The notes under the pieces are model-generated. The model had not been told where the DNA came from. It saw nothing but the letters and a program-made list of their open reading frames with translations, and did not search any database. A DNA stretch of 64,000 bases from Gloeophyllum trabeum ATCC 11539 (lineage: Eukaryota > Basidiomycota > Agaricomycetes > Gloeophyllales > Gloeophyllaceae), in the NCBI RefSeq assembly GCF_000344685.1, contig NW_006920412.1:1070647-1134646 (forward strand), read 5' to 3'. Both the position numbers and the translations under genes were made by a program. This document shows positions 45,539 to 57,600 of this stretch, piece after piece. The number at the start of each line of letters is the position of its first letter. Positions within the stretch are counted from its first letter, which is position 1.

Positions 45539-46955
45539 GCTGGGATGGGGAGATGGCCGGGTAGAGGAGCGGGGACGGGCATTTTGGGCATGCAGCGCTT
45601 GATGAATATAAGGAGGCGTCAATGCTCTCAGGGGAAGACACTGCCACCTGCCACTGCTAGTGTTCGGCGTGCCCTTCCGTATCGCCTTATGGGGAGATAG
45701 CGTCCTCGAGGCCCCCGGCGCTCGTTTTTGCTCGATATTTTTCCCTGAACACCGGAGTACACAGACCAAAGGAGTTAAAACGATGTCACCACCGCCTCAA
45801 GATGTCTCAAGAGCGCCCAATATTCTGAGATCAAGTACAGCCCCCCCCTGATAGGACGACCTGAAGACGACGTCGACCCGGAACTTACAGCAAGTATCTT
45901 AGTAGTCTAAGACTCTAAGTATCTGAGTAGTCTAAGTATCTGAGTAGTCTGTTATGTATTGATTGGTCGCCTCGGCCGCGCTTCTAACAGCAGAACTCGA
46001 GTCCGACGGCACCCGCCTTGCAACTACATCCAGCAGTTCGCTAGATTACCTCCCAGTGGAGGTTTTCTTCGGCGAGCGCTACGTACATGCGCATGTCGAT
46101 CTTCGTACTCACGACCGTCAGGCGGACATCAAGGAAATGTCAAAAGTGTATCGCTCAAATGTCTCAAGGATTTTCGTGCCTAACCATAGTACTAGTGGCG
46201 GGCCGGCACTGAAGGACGCTATACACAGGTCCAGGTCACTCCGAAGTTGTGTTTGACAGATAGCAATCTAGTGTATGTACCTGAGGCGTCCAATACATAT
46301 ACATTACATCACGAAACCCACAACAGGATATTCGTGCAGCTTGGCCTGCGCCATCCAGAAATCCCGATGAACATACCGTAGCAGACTAACCATAGACAAG
46401 CGGGAGGTATCGGTAGACCCGTAGACGGCGTCTCCTCAGTGCGACTGAGTAAAAGAGCATAAAGCGTTCATGCCGCATCAGTACCAGTCTTTGGAAAAGT
46501 GAATGTCGATCCAGATGTACAGTAGGGTTCAAGAGTCACTTGGGAGAATCCAGCAGCCACACTCATAGTCCCGTAACGGTTGAAGACGTAGAAGAGGTGG
46601 ATATAGAACTCGTTTCAGAGCCCTAGGGAAGATCCACAGTAGCCTGAGAGGATATGCACAGCGGCTTTTCGGGGTGTATATCAGTTGCTGAATGTACAAG
46701 CGATGGGCAGCCGGCATGCAGGACATTTCTGGCAGCCCCTCGACAACGAGAAAACAGGCAAATGGTAAAGCAGGCGATTACACGCTGACTTCATGGGTGC
46801 ATTGAGTACAGTAACTTCGCGCGACGCGATGAACGACGGAATGAGTGTGACAGAGCGTGGGATGAAGGTCCGTCACGCTGTACAGTCGCTAGCCACCTGC
46901 CCAAGCTCGTAGTTCGTGACCATACCCGACAGCCCGTATTCCTCAAGATCTCCTA
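45539..46955. other. Long intergenic region upstream of RPL7
   Basis: This 1.4-kb stretch holds a short minisatellite (45892-45950) and the RPL7 promoter. A forward frame at 45963-46256 (LPVEVFFGERYVHAHVDL) looks faintly protein-like but has no start context, splice partner or known motif. I call no gene. Confidence 0.35.
45892..45950. repeat. 17-bp minisatellite, about three units
   Basis: The unit AAGTATCTGAGTAGTCT occurs three times (the first with one change), with an 8-base partial AAGACTCT between the first and second. Confidence 0.75.
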
Positions 46956-48109
46956 ATGGCCCCCTCAACTACGTGCGTATGCTGCCTCTACGATCCGTTC
47001 ATTTCCGTCTAACCGAGCCTTGCTGTCCAGCGTCCCGAGCACTTCGGTTCGTACGAATCCAGGCTCGACATTTAATTATCTAAACTCATGGAACGCGTTG
47101 GCAGGACATCGAGGTCCCGGAGACCCTCCTCAAGAAACGCAAGCAAAACGAAAAGGCTCGGGAGGAGCGCCTTGCCAAGGCTGCTGAGGCACGCAAGGTG
47201 AGCTTGCGATCCATTCTATCAACTCCGCTTTTGTAGGATGCATACTTTCATTCAAGAATGGCTAGTGAGGCTTTGCCTTGCGATGTCGCTTTTCTAAATA
47301 CCATCTTTCGGGACTGACCTATTTATTTCACCGTCTGTATCGATCGTTGAGCTGACTATTGTTCAATTGGTCAGGCTGCCAAGGCCAAGCGTGAAGTAGT
47401 CTTCAAGCGCGCGGAGACATATGTTAAGGAGTATCTTGAGAAGGAGCGTGAAGAGGTCCGGTTAAAGCGAGCGGCGCGTGCATCAGGGGACTTCTACGTT
47501 CCTGCTCAGCCGAAGGTTTACTTCGTCATCCGTATCCGGGGGTGAGTCCATTACGCCAGTACTTCAGCCGCGGGCTCTAAAGTCTCGTCCCAGTATCAAT
47601 GAAATCGCTCCCAAGCCCCGCAAAATTTTGCAGCTCCTTCGGCTTCTCCAGATCAACAATGGTGTGTTTGTGAAGGTCACCAAGGCCACTCAACAAATGC
47701 TCCGCCTGGTTGAGCCATACGTCACCTACGGCGAGCCCAACCTGAAGTCCGTCCGTGAGCTTATCTACAAGCGCGGCTACGGCAAGGTCGACAAGCAACG
47801 TATCCCCCTCACGACCAACGCTATCATTGAGCAGACCCTCGGCAAGTACGACATCCTCTCCGTGGAGGACCTCGTGCACGAGATCTACACCGCCGGCCCC
47901 AACTTCAAGCAGGTACGTGACTTCTTGCTCACTGCTTATGAGGGCACCGCGTTAATCTATTGTGCAAGGCCGCCAACTTCTTATGGCCCTTCAAGCTGTC
48001 CAACCCCACTGGCGGCTGGAGGACACGCAAGTTCAAGCACTACGTCGAGGGTGGTGACTTCGGCAACCGGGAAACTAACATTAACAAGCTCATCCGGTCG
48101 ATGAACTAA
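46956..48109 (+). CDS. RPL7: 60S ribosomal protein L7 (uL30)
   Basis: This is a large-subunit ribosomal protein. The first exon (MAPST plus two bases) joins a tiny second exon that gives TVPSTS, and then [20 protein letters not shown]. The basic N-terminal extension continues [35 protein letters not shown]. The uL30 core reads [65 protein letters not shown] and [20 protein letters not shown]. The end is [23 protein letters not shown] with TAA at 48107-48109. About six introns are concentrated in the 5' half, usual for highly expressed fungal ribosomal genes. Identity is certain; the first two exons are inferred from matching splice phases. Confidence 0.95.
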
Positions 48110-48614
48110 TCTGTTCATATTGCTTGGGGGTTGCTCCGGTGATGGAGGTGGAGTTGGCGGGGGGGCGTAGCTTCCTGCGTTCGGGTATGGCACTAAGAGA
48201 CATGTTTTATTTTACTTGTTATCCAAGCCTCATATGCCATATGACCATCTGCTTGCATGATCAACGCCCTTAAGAAGACTCGAGCTCCCGCTGGATTATG
48301 ATGCTTTATCTTGTGCGTGGACTCTTCAATCGTATCAACAGTGAATTATCCGCGCTTCCTCCTAGTCGCTCGGGCTGTAAGCGGCGATGCGCACGTTTCC
48401 AGCTGCTGGCCAGCATAGTCAAGGCAATGGCGTATCAAGTCGTAAAACTACAAGGAATGTGAGTACAGGGGGTAACAGCGCATCGGGAAGTACATCGAAT
48501 GGAGATCATCGGACTCGTTACAATCATACAGGTAAGCAGGTTTGTCCAGAATCTGAGGCGGAGACTGCTATCACCACATAGGACTACGGGTGTTGGAGGG
48601 CGACAAGCAAGTGA
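48110..48614. other. Convergent intergenic region
   Basis: About 500 bp separate RPL7 and the coiled-coil gene. A forward frame from 48387 (Ser/Asn/Gly-rich) could splice to GLRVLEGDKQVIMVGRR, but this overlaps the possible 3' end of the reverse gene and has no support. Confidence 0.3.
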
Positions 48615-49904
48615 TTATGGTGGGCCGTCGTGTATGTCTTTGTGGAGACGTCGGTAACTTGAACGGTATCTAGTCGTCATGATGTGAGCCGACCCCCATA
48701 GCAAAAGATCCTTCTGAACACGTACCCCGCTGTGCGACATTATGGTGTTGATATAGTGTTCCCTGGATTCACCTCCGCCATCTCCAATACCGCCTTCCGA
48801 TTCTTCAGGTATCACGGGCCAATTGTATTCAGCCGTGATTCGCCGAGCATCCTCTAGCTTCAATCTCATCAATGCTCGCATATTGGAAGGGAAGAGAGGG
48901 GAGGGCGTCGGAGGCTCGACCTCCATCTCCTGATTCGAGCCAGAATTCGTTCGCGCGGAGATCGGCGTTGGGGGGATTGCCTTCTGCGCAGCTGCGGCTG
49001 ATGTAGAAGGACTCTCGGCAGAGAGAGATTTGGCAGGCCGTAGAGGCGGCCTCAACGGGTCCTTGTCCTTATGGGATCGGATCGTGCCGTGGTACCGCTT
49101 TGCTTCCCTATACACAAGTGTTCAGGACCAATTCAGGTGTCGTTGCGAGATGCTGACGCACCTGTTATACAGATCAACCTGCATGTTTACGAGGGTAGGT
49201 TGGGTCTCTTTGATGCGAGCCTTCAAAGTCTCTGGTATCTGGGACTCCGACGCGAGCTGTGAAGGTTGGATTACCTCCGGAGCACACAAGTCAGAGGATG
49301 GAAGACTGACCTCGTCGGCCACTCTCTTCTTCAGGTTCTGGCTCACCATGCCCTTGATGAGATCCGCTGCCTGTGTGGTCATGATCTCTTGTACGTGCTT
49401 TTCCACTTGTGCGCGCAGTTGCTCTTTGACCTCGTCTATTCTGCGTTCGCGCTCTATTTCGCGGGCCTCCAGTTCTGCTTTCATAGCAATTATCTAGGAT
49501 AAATGCCGCACTCAGTCTACCATCCCCGATTCCATCGATGGTGATGTTCCGATGGGTTAGCGAAGGTTGGACGACGGTACCTTCTCGGCATTGGCTTTCG
49601 CCTCTCTCAATAGGGCCTCCTTCTCGAAGATCTCGCCCAGTGCGTCGACCACCTTACCCAGGAGGCTCTGAAGGCTCATGGACGCAAGGAAGTCGGGCGC
49701 ACCAGCGCGATCAGATGCCGTGCTACTGCCGACCTGCGCCGTCGACACAGGCTGGGTATCGAGGCTGGCGTCCCCCTTCACAGAGGTTGTGTCGTTCTTG
49801 CCGTCTAGAGCAGACAGCTTCTCTGAACCTTGGCTCCTGGGTGATAATGGTGGAGTAGGCGGTTCGTGACCCGGAGATTTCGATTTCGATTTCGCTGGTG
49901 ACAT
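48615..49904 (-). CDS. Coiled-coil protein of unknown function
   Basis: The proposed start at 49904 begins MSPAKSKSKSPGHEPPTPPL, a Ser/Pro-rich N-terminus. A conserved-looking helix follows (FLASMSLQSLLGKVVDALGE, IFEKEALLREAKANAEK). After an intron comes a coiled coil (MKAELEAREIERERRIDEVK, EQLRAQVEKHVQEIMTTQA) and KARIKETQPTLVNMQVDLYN. The next exon is Ser/Pro-rich (RPAKSLSAESPSTSAAAA) and ends in MRALMRLKLEDARRITAEY, NWPVIPEESEGG. The 3' end is uncertain: read-through gives a stop at 48615, while splicing the GTACGT...CTAG intron would end at 48571. No family is recognised; scaffold or cytoskeletal roles are possible. In-frame upstream codons to 49979 are less likely to be used. Confidence 0.6.
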
Positions 49905-50140
49905 ATCGACTCTTCGTTCCGTTCCCTTAGTAGATACGAGAGCAGCACCGAAGAGCACTCCGCAAAGCAAAGGGCGCAAGGGGGGTTGAAATATGGAATC
50001 CAGCGCTTTGACTATAATACGACGGTGGTGGGGGGTACGAGGTTATCGATGGATTCTAGATGTGGAGGTATACGGGCTGTGCGTTCTTCTTGATTTCATT
50101 ATAGCTACTGCAGTCCACGATAACTGAATTATGGGTCCAA

Positions 50141-50903
50141 ATGTATACCACACGCGGCCTCCGCATGGACGATGATGCGGGTCAGCTGCAGGCTCCGTGG
50201 CTTCAACAGGCAGAAGTGTACCCAAGAATTGTCCAAGGAATGCAACTTTGCAGCACCGTGAGTGCAATATCTATATATAGCTATAACAGGGAGATAAGTA
50301 GCAGCTTACTGAGCGGAGGATGGCGCGTATAACTGACCATTGCGATATTGCTGGGGTAGGTACTTGACCACAGCGGAAGCGTACTCGACGAGGGCAAGCT
50401 GCCTGCAAAAGTTGTCTCTTACTGGATAATCCATGCGAAGCGAGCGCGGAGTATCAAATATATTACCATCAGGCTCAGCGTCTGCTTGAACACACGCAGC
50501 TGCTGCAAGGTGAGTACCCCTCATTCATTTGCCTAGGTTGAAGACTCCAGGCCCATACCTTGCAAATTGGGCTGAGGTCACGCCGTACCCCAGTTTCATA
50601 CTCGGACCACTGGCAGTCGGCTCTCCCCCGAGTCCGCGAAACGACCACGATACCAGCGATATCAGCCGGACACCGGAATATATCGCTCCTGCCACAGGTA
50701 AGGCAAGGAGACGGGTACTGGATTCGTTTCACCAACTGCTCGGCGCTCGGAAGGGCCGCGCTCTCGCTCATGCTTCGGATGCAAAATATCAAGGTCGGGC
50801 CTCCGAGTCATTCCGGGCATTCAGCTATTCCCCGTCCCTCATATGGCCAAATCGAGCTAGTAACTTCGACTTGAAGGACATTCGAGGGAAGTCATATTCA
50901 TAG
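50141..50903 (+). CDS. Tentative small multi-exon gene, possible half zinc cluster
   Basis: Exon 1 (50141-50257) codes MYTTRGLRMDDDAGQLQAPW and ends at a GTGAGT donor. Exon 2 (50374-50509) codes RKRTRRGQAACKSCLLLDNP, CEASAEYQIYYHQAQRLL and ends at another GTGAGT donor. Exon 3 from 50551 codes GPYLANWAEVTPYPSFILGP and continues open to 50903, or splices at GTAAGG (50698) to 50754-50860. All phases match. The basic run followed by C-x2-C-x6-C recalls the first half of a Zn2Cys6 DNA-binding cluster, but the second half is absent. The reverse strand is also open across part of this interval, so strand is not certain. Function is unknown. Confidence 0.3.
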
Positions 50904-51626
50904 ACTTTTCAGCGAGGTTAGATATCATTGCATACGGGGCTTCGCGTTACGTATCCTGACAGGAGAGCTTCCGATTCAGCCAACATAATAGATACTCCAA
51001 CTGCCGGCAATGCCGCAGATTGGTTGAGCGTTCTCGTGTTCGGGTGCGAGATCAATATTCGAAGAGATGTCCGCACTGTGCACACCCCGGAACTTCGTCC
51101 GGGGGAATAGGTTTTACTCAGGGCCTCCACTGAACGCGGTGATTGCCTTCAAGTTGGGTACTTCCGACAGCAGATTTAGGGAAACTCTGCTGTTCTACAA
51201 TCAGATGGCTCGTGGTGACATGTTGACTGGACGGCCACTGAGCCATTAGTATATCATACCCGCGAGCCTCTATATGCGGCCCAAGGCAGGATCACGTCCT
51301 TGACCTGTTACCGATACTAATGATAGAACTGATGTTGACTCGAAACTGTCCGACCCCGGAAGATGATGGCGGTACGTCTTCACACACTCTGGCACCTTTC
51401 GCCGGCAATGACGCTGCGTTCTGACGAGCTTGATTTAACTTGAAGGGTGTTATATCATAGCTTGATTGAGCGGGGCTCTGCGAGTTCCCTATGATAAAAC
51501 TCCCCCCTCTCCATCCCATGTCTATGTCCTGAGGTTTTCAGGTTACTCGTCGAGGGCACAGCGGCTCTGCCGCTGAGACTGTAGATATTCCATCCGTTGT
51601 TTCCCCCGCCATACCGAGGTGAAAAC
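50904..51626. other. Intergenic region
   Basis: This stretch of about 720 bp lies before the seven-TM gene. Short frames on both strands carry no motif. I see no repeat or RNA gene. Confidence 0.35.
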
Positions 51627-52900
51627 ATGACGTCCTCTGAAGAACCTCTATCTCTCAGATTCGCACAGTTCTTCGGGGTCATGACTGGCTTAATGGCGTA
51701 CGGTAGGTCACGAGCGTAGACTCCACTACCGTAGTCAGCTCACTATGATATCTGCACAGGCATCCATTTCACGCTGTTCGTCATGACCGCGTGCCTCCTC
51801 ATGAAACAGCGGCATACGATGCGCCGAGCCTCCTTTTACCTGACGTACACCTGCCTCCAGTTCACGTTGAGCTCCATCGGCATGTGGCGGGACGTGGTAG
51901 GAGAGTCAGTTTCGTACCTGGAGCACGGAAACGATCCGGCTATTGCGGGACCGATTGAGTATTATAATGTTTATTTCCGGTCACCGCCCGAGTGGGTCAG
52001 CGTGCTTGCGTTTGCGGCGTGCACTTGGTTACAAGATGGGCTGCTAGTGAGTTGCCGACTTCCCAGCGGCGAGCAGTGACGGATTAAATGTGATTGTCAG
52101 TTATACAGATGCCTTTTATTTTATTCCAACAAGCGGGTAATAATCGTCCTCCCCGCCCTACTCTTCATCGGTTCAATAGGTACGTCCTCTCCCCCCTCTC
52201 CCGCCTTCCCCCCTCACCGTCACATCGGTAGTCACCTCCATCCTCTTCATCATCGAAGTCGCCACCAGCCGCGACCTCTACGGGAGCACCTCGATCGACC
52301 TGGGGATCCCGTACTGGGCGCTCAGCATCGCGTTCAACCTCGTCGTGACGCTGCTGATCATCGCGCGGCTGTACGTGCTACGCCGGGAGGTGCGGCGCTC
52401 GCTCACACCGGACGCGGCGGACGTGTATACTAGTGTGGGCGCGATGCTCGTCGAGAGTGCGGCGCTGTACTCAGTGACGGGGCTCGTGTTTATTGCGTGC
52501 TATGCGAGGGATAGCGGGGCACAGTACGTGTTTATTACGTGGCTGGGCCAGTTCGAGGTGGGTGGTAGTAATATGGTTGGAGGAGTTGCACAGCTGACCC
52601 GGTTCTCTTTTCTATCAGTCCATCTCACCACTGCTCATCATCCTGAGAGTGGCGCAGGGCCGCGCATGGTCGGCCTCCGCCCCGCCGCCGGTGACGAACC
52701 CGGCCAACGTTATCCGCCTTAACCATATGCGCAACTCGCACAAGGCGGGGGAGCAGGCAGCGTCGGGCGTGTCGGTAACGGTAGAGACCGTCACGGCGGA
52801 CCCTGGGACACGGTTCGCGGTGGACGCTGAGGAGGAGAAGAAGAGGGAGAAGTGGCATCGGCTGGGGTTGAAGAGTACGCAGCAGGTCGGAGATGTATGA
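51627..52900 (+). CDS. Seven-transmembrane protein of unknown function
   Basis: The start MTSSEEPLSLRFAQFFGVMT leads into a series of hydrophobic segments: FGVMTGLMAYGIHFTLFVM, then FYLTYTCLQFTLSSIGMW, WVSVLAFAACTWLQDGLL, RVIIVLPALLFIGSIV, YWALSIAFNLVVTLLIIARL, AALYSVTGLVFIACYA and FITWLGQFE-SISPLLIILRV. The C-terminus is hydrophilic (NVIRLNHMRNSHKAGEQ, then ADPGTRFAVDAEEEKKREK) and would be cytosolic. About five introns occur, including two very short exons at 52098-52180. The layout, with an outside N-terminus and the basic tail after TM7, is like a GPCR, and such orphan families are expanded in Agaricomycetes. I see no pheromone-receptor (Ste3) signature. Receptor function is inferred only from topology. 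Confidence 0.72.
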
Positions 52901-53140
52901 TCTAGGGAGGGCGGGTGAATATTTTGATTTATATCCTATATTGCTGCACTACATATGATGTACTAATGAATGTAAAGATGAATACAAGTCAACACATCTC
53001 TGCCGATCGTATTGCATAACTTCAGGGCCGTCTGCCCACTCGGGGAGCACGTGATCATACAAGAAAAATCACCCCATGGGGGTGCAATCGGTTTCCCATC
53101 CAGTCCCAGCTAAACGCGAAGGTCCTGTGACCTTTAGAAG

Positions 53141-54312
53141 CTAAACATCGAAGGCAGCTGTGACTGCCCCATACACGGCCGAAAGCACCTTCACCCTTCC
53201 CTCCATGGGCTTGTCCTTGTCGCCGAGCCCCGCGCCGGCGGCAACGTAGATCGGGACGAAGTGCTCTGCGCGCGGGTGGGCGAGGCGGAAGGAGGGATGA
53301 CGGGGGAGTGAGAGTAGGGCGTCGGTCTGAACGACGGGTTAGTTAGATTACCAGAGACGAGAGGGGATTACATACGGAGGGTGAGGTGAGGGCGTCAAGG
53401 ACGGCTTGGTGGAAGTCTTTGTAGGGCTTTGTGGCGTTTGCGGGGGAGAAGGAGGAGAAGTCGCGGAGGTTGTGGATGGTGAGGCCGCCGGACAGGACCA
53501 GGATCCCCTCCTCTCTGCAGAGTATTCGTTATACAGACTGTGCAGAATGAGACGGTTGCGTACCTGAGCTTGCTGACAGCAGCCCCGACCGCCCAGTTCT
53601 TCTCCGGGCTCAGGCTGGCGTCAATCGACACCTGGACGATTGGCACGTCCATAAACACCTCGCCAAACATGATCCTGAATGGGACGAACACGCCGTGGTC
53701 GAGCCCTGGTCCCTGGAAGCCCCGCCCATCCTCCCCGCGCGGCTCGAGCTTGCCGGTAGTGCGCGCGAGCTGCCCCACGTCCTTGAAGCACTGCACAATG
53801 CGCTGGGCGAGCACTTTGTCGCCGCGCGAGCGGAACTGCAGCTCGTAGAGCTCGCGGTCGAAGCCGTAGTAGTCCATAAGGAGCGGGTTGCTGTCGCCGT
53901 AGTCGGTGACGAGGCGCTCACCGGCGGTCTCCCAGTGCGCGGAGAAGACGAGGATTCCGCGCGGGCGGTACTTGTCGAGCAGAGTAGGCCCGAAGTCAGA
54001 GAGAAACTGGGCGAGGGGGCCGCTGGGCCCCATGTGGGCCATGATGGAGTCCGTGCCGAAGCGCGAGCGGGTGGAGGACGTGGCGAGCATGGGGGAGCCG
54101 TGGGCGAAGAAAAAGGCGGGAATGCGGGCAGGCGAGGAGGGCAGCGAGGCGAGCGCTGCTTGCCATTCGGCGCGCGTCTGCGGGAGGGCGGTCGTTGACA
54201 TCGTGCGCAGGCTTGACGGGGGCAGTCTACGGAAGAGAATGGCGAACGATAGAGCGACAAGGATGGGCACTAGCGTGCGTGCGGTAAACCAAGTTGAAGC
54301 CACGCTGGGCAA
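53141..54312 (-). CDS. DODA-like extradiol ring-cleavage dioxygenase
   Basis: The protein belongs to the LigB class III extradiol dioxygenases, close in pattern to plant and bacterial 4,5-DOPA dioxygenase-like enzymes. The iron and active-site motifs are present: IPAFFFAHGSPML, GILVFSAHWET, GPGLDHGVFVPFRIMFGE, VPIVQVSIDASL and, after introns, ILVLSGGLTIHNLRDF and HPRAEHFVPIYVAAGAG. It ends AVYGAVTAAFDV with TAG at 53141-53143. The first Met (54312) adds a hydrophobic stretch (TLVPILVALSFAILF) that could anchor the enzyme in a membrane; a second Met (MSTTALPQ, 54201) would give the usual soluble form. The reaction is opening of a catechol ring; the natural substrate is not known. Confidence 0.87.
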
Positions 54313-54666
54313 GGGATGTTGTACAAAATGATGTCGAATTGGGCCATTTATGCAGAGCTGGTTGAGTGATCCAGTAAGCTGTTATAAAGGGGAATAAGCA
54401 GCTCGGCGTAAGCAATTACGATGCATTACCCGGTATGGCAGCCCTAACCTTAGCATCGTCGATCGCGTTGTAGCGTCTCACTTGAATCATCTCTCGGGAA
54501 GACTTTCTCGCATTTTGCTTACACCTCGTTGTATGCGTACGCTGAGATTATCGTCCAGGCCTTACAATAGAGACGGAGAGCGTGTTCTGAATCTAGGCGC
54601 GGAGAACCTGTTCAATTGCGACGGCTGTCGAGGTGTTCGTTGCGCGTTTTTGTTGCGAATTCCAAG
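54313..54666. promoter_or_regulatory. Divergent promoter region DODA-like/HRQ1
   Basis: The 354-bp gap between divergent starts contains a single TCGCGT at 54463-54468. No TATA box is obvious. Confidence 0.3.
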
Positions 54667-57600
54667 ATGCCACCCAAGGGTACCACTCGGAAGCGTGCCA
54701 AATCTGGGGAGGGAGAACCGGGAGAAGCAAGTAGCAAGCCCGCGTCTAAGAAACCGAGAACTACAGCGAAAGGGAAAAGTAAAGCCAGTGCGAAGCCGGA
54801 GGTAGCTTGGCCAGAGTACTTCAAGAACGTGAGTTAGAGCGCGGCCTCATCATAAACGCGCATACACTTACTCCTACTCGAATGGTAAGTTGGAGAAAGT
54901 ATATAAGGTAAGGTTTGCTCGCAAAGACTTGCGGCTGTTTTAAGCAAATGGGTGGACTTCTGGTAGGCATTAAACACTGTATTGGCTTTCTGCTCCTCTC
55001 GAAAGCACCTCGCGACTACATTTCCCGTAGTTCGCGCCTCAGTCGAAGGATTACTCAAGCAGTAAGTGGGCATGCACGCTCTACTCGTTCGCTAACCCCG
55101 CTAACGCGCTGTTCAGGCCGCTGGACCTCTCGAAAGTAGCCGAGCTGAAGTAAGTCCCATCCTACCCCTTCCACGTCCAGCCTAATACGCTCTAGAGCAC
55201 TCCTCCCAGATGTCATCAAATTCGGCTACATCCCGCGGGACGAGCTGCGCATCCACGGCGACTCGCAGCCCTCCGCCCCCACGTCCGGGTCGCGCGAGCG
55301 CTCCCCGGACTTCAGCTCCTTCATGCAGCCGCGAGCCGGCGGGAAGGAGGAGGAGGAGCACGTGCTCGTGCTCGACTTCCTCGACAACACACGCGGCAAG
55401 AAGAGCAAGAACACGGGGTTCATGCTCGCGCCGCCGCCCGCACTCACACCTGCGGCAGTGAAGAAGCTCATCGAGAAGCGGAACGAGCGGTTCGCTCAGT
55501 CTGTCGATGAGTGCGTTGTCCACATGTTCTTCGTGTTACTGAGCTGGTTCCCTCATACATACATGAAACAGATTATTGTTGGCTACACCCGAGGACGAAG
55601 ACCCCGTCCTCCTGCTCCAAGCCGCCGCGCACGACCACATCCCCGTCAATCCCTCCTCAGGGAAGAAGGCCCCCGAAGCGTTCGGCGATACGAAGGGCAA
55701 GGGCAAGCAGGTCGTCCCGGACTGGAAAGACCGGCCGTCGATCAACGAGATTATCGACGAGATCCTCAATGAGGGGTGGTATAAAGACCAGATTGTAGAC
55801 AGGCGGACGTTCGAGGCGCGTGAGGGGCAGATCGGTATGTGTGTCGTATGTTGTGAAGTTTGGCTGGGACTCAATGAATGGGGTAGGGGTCCTGGACCCG
55901 CCGTTGTCGGAGAGTATACGGCAAGCGTTGCACTCGGCGAGGAATATTACTGAGCTGTATACTCACCAAGTTGCTGCTATCGGTGCTCTATCTCAAGGCA
56001 AGGACGTCATCGTATCCACCAGCACCGCGTCCGGGAAGAGTGTCATATACCAGGTAAATCCGCATATACTCGGTGGCATACAATAACGCTGAGCCCTGTT
56101 GGAAGGTACCGATACTTCGCTTCTTAGAAGATGACCCCGCCTCAACCGCACTGCTTATCTACCCCACCAAAGCGCTCGCGCAAGACCAAAAAGCCGCACT
56201 CCAGCGTCTGCTCAGTGCGCACCCCTCCCTGTCCCACATCAGAATCGCCACGTACGACGGGGACACCCCGCAAGACTCCCGGCGCGAAATCCGCGACACC
56301 GCCTCCGTCATCTTCACCAACTTCGACATGCTGCACGCGTCGCTCCTCCCGCACGAGGACCTCTGGCGGCGCTTCCTCAAAAACCTGAAGCTCGTCGCGG
56401 TCGACGAGCTGCACTATTATCATCAGCTGTTCGGGAGCCACGTCGCGATGGTGGTGAGGAGGTTTCGGAGGGTGTGCGCGGCTGTGGGGAATCGGAGGGT
56501 GAGGTTTGTTTCGTGCAGTGCGACGATTGCGAGTCCGGGAGAGCATATGCGTAGGGTGTTTGGGTTGGAGGATGTGGAGGAGGTGACGGAGGACGGGGCG
56601 CCGTCTGGGCGGAAGGACTTTTTGATTTGGAACCCACCACCCGTAGACCCTATGGATCCGAGTCTCGGGCGGCATAGCTCGCTTTCGGAGGCGACGGGCT
56701 TGATGAGGTTCTTGATGAAACGCGGCGTGAGGGTCATCTTGTTCTGCAAGGTATCATACTATACACATGTCTCCTGTCATCATGGTCGCTAACTCTGCGT
56801 GGCTTGGGAAGATCCGGAAGACATGCGAGTTGGTGAGTTGGAAAAAGAGAGTTGGATACTTGGCGATGCTCATCGCTGGGTAGGCAATGAAAACGCTGCG
56901 CGCAGATCTGAGTAGTGAAGGTCGGCTGGACATACTGAATAAGGTCATGTCTTACAGAGGAGGTTTGTGTTCCCCCCTTACATCTATATTCTCGACTCAT
57001 CATGACGGACGTCAGGGTACTCGCAGGAGGTATACCACGGTGGTCCGGTGCCCGTACGATGGTCTGACAGTTCCCATATGATGTAGGATCGACGTAAGAT
57101 TGAAAGAGATGCATTCTCAGGCCACCTTCTTGGGATTGTGGCTACCAATGCCCTCGAACTTGGTGTGGACATCGGGGTGCTGGATGCCGTGATAATGCTG
57201 GGTTTCCCGATCAGCATAGCGAGTTTCGTAAGTGGCTGCGGCTCGTTCTTCAGTGGGAGGCTGGTGATCAACTCTATCCTCAGAGGCAACAAGCAGGGAG
57301 AGCGGGACGGCGCGCTCGAGATGCCCTGACCGTTCTGGTCGCGGACTCACTGCCGATTGATCAGCATTATGTGCTTCACCCGGACGAGTTATTCGAGAAG
57401 GGAGTGAAGGACCTCGTGCTAGACCTGGAAAGCAAACCGATCGTTGAAGCGCATCTACAGTGCGCTGCCCATGAAATGCCCCTAAGGTTGGAGGACGAGA
57501 AGTGGTTTGGTCCTTTGACGAAGGAACTATGCGAAACGAAACTCTCCGAAGACAAGGATGGCTGGTGAGCTCGTTAACGCTAATCCGTCAAGCAGCAAAA

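Noticed and set aside
48387..48690. Forward two-exon gene between RPL7 and the coiled-coil gene
   Set aside because: It needs an unsupported splice and overlaps the likely 3' end of the reverse-strand gene.
50475..50792. Reverse gene starting MSESAALPSAEQLVKRIQ
   Set aside because: It reads well, but no donor and acceptor of matching phase join it to the next reverse frame (50306-50524). The forward strand has three agreeing splice sites.
54915..55139. Forward frame starting MLAKTCGCFKQMGG
   Set aside because: It falls in the first introns of HRQ1 and merges in frame with no HRQ1 exon beyond the short VRASVEGLLKQ piece.
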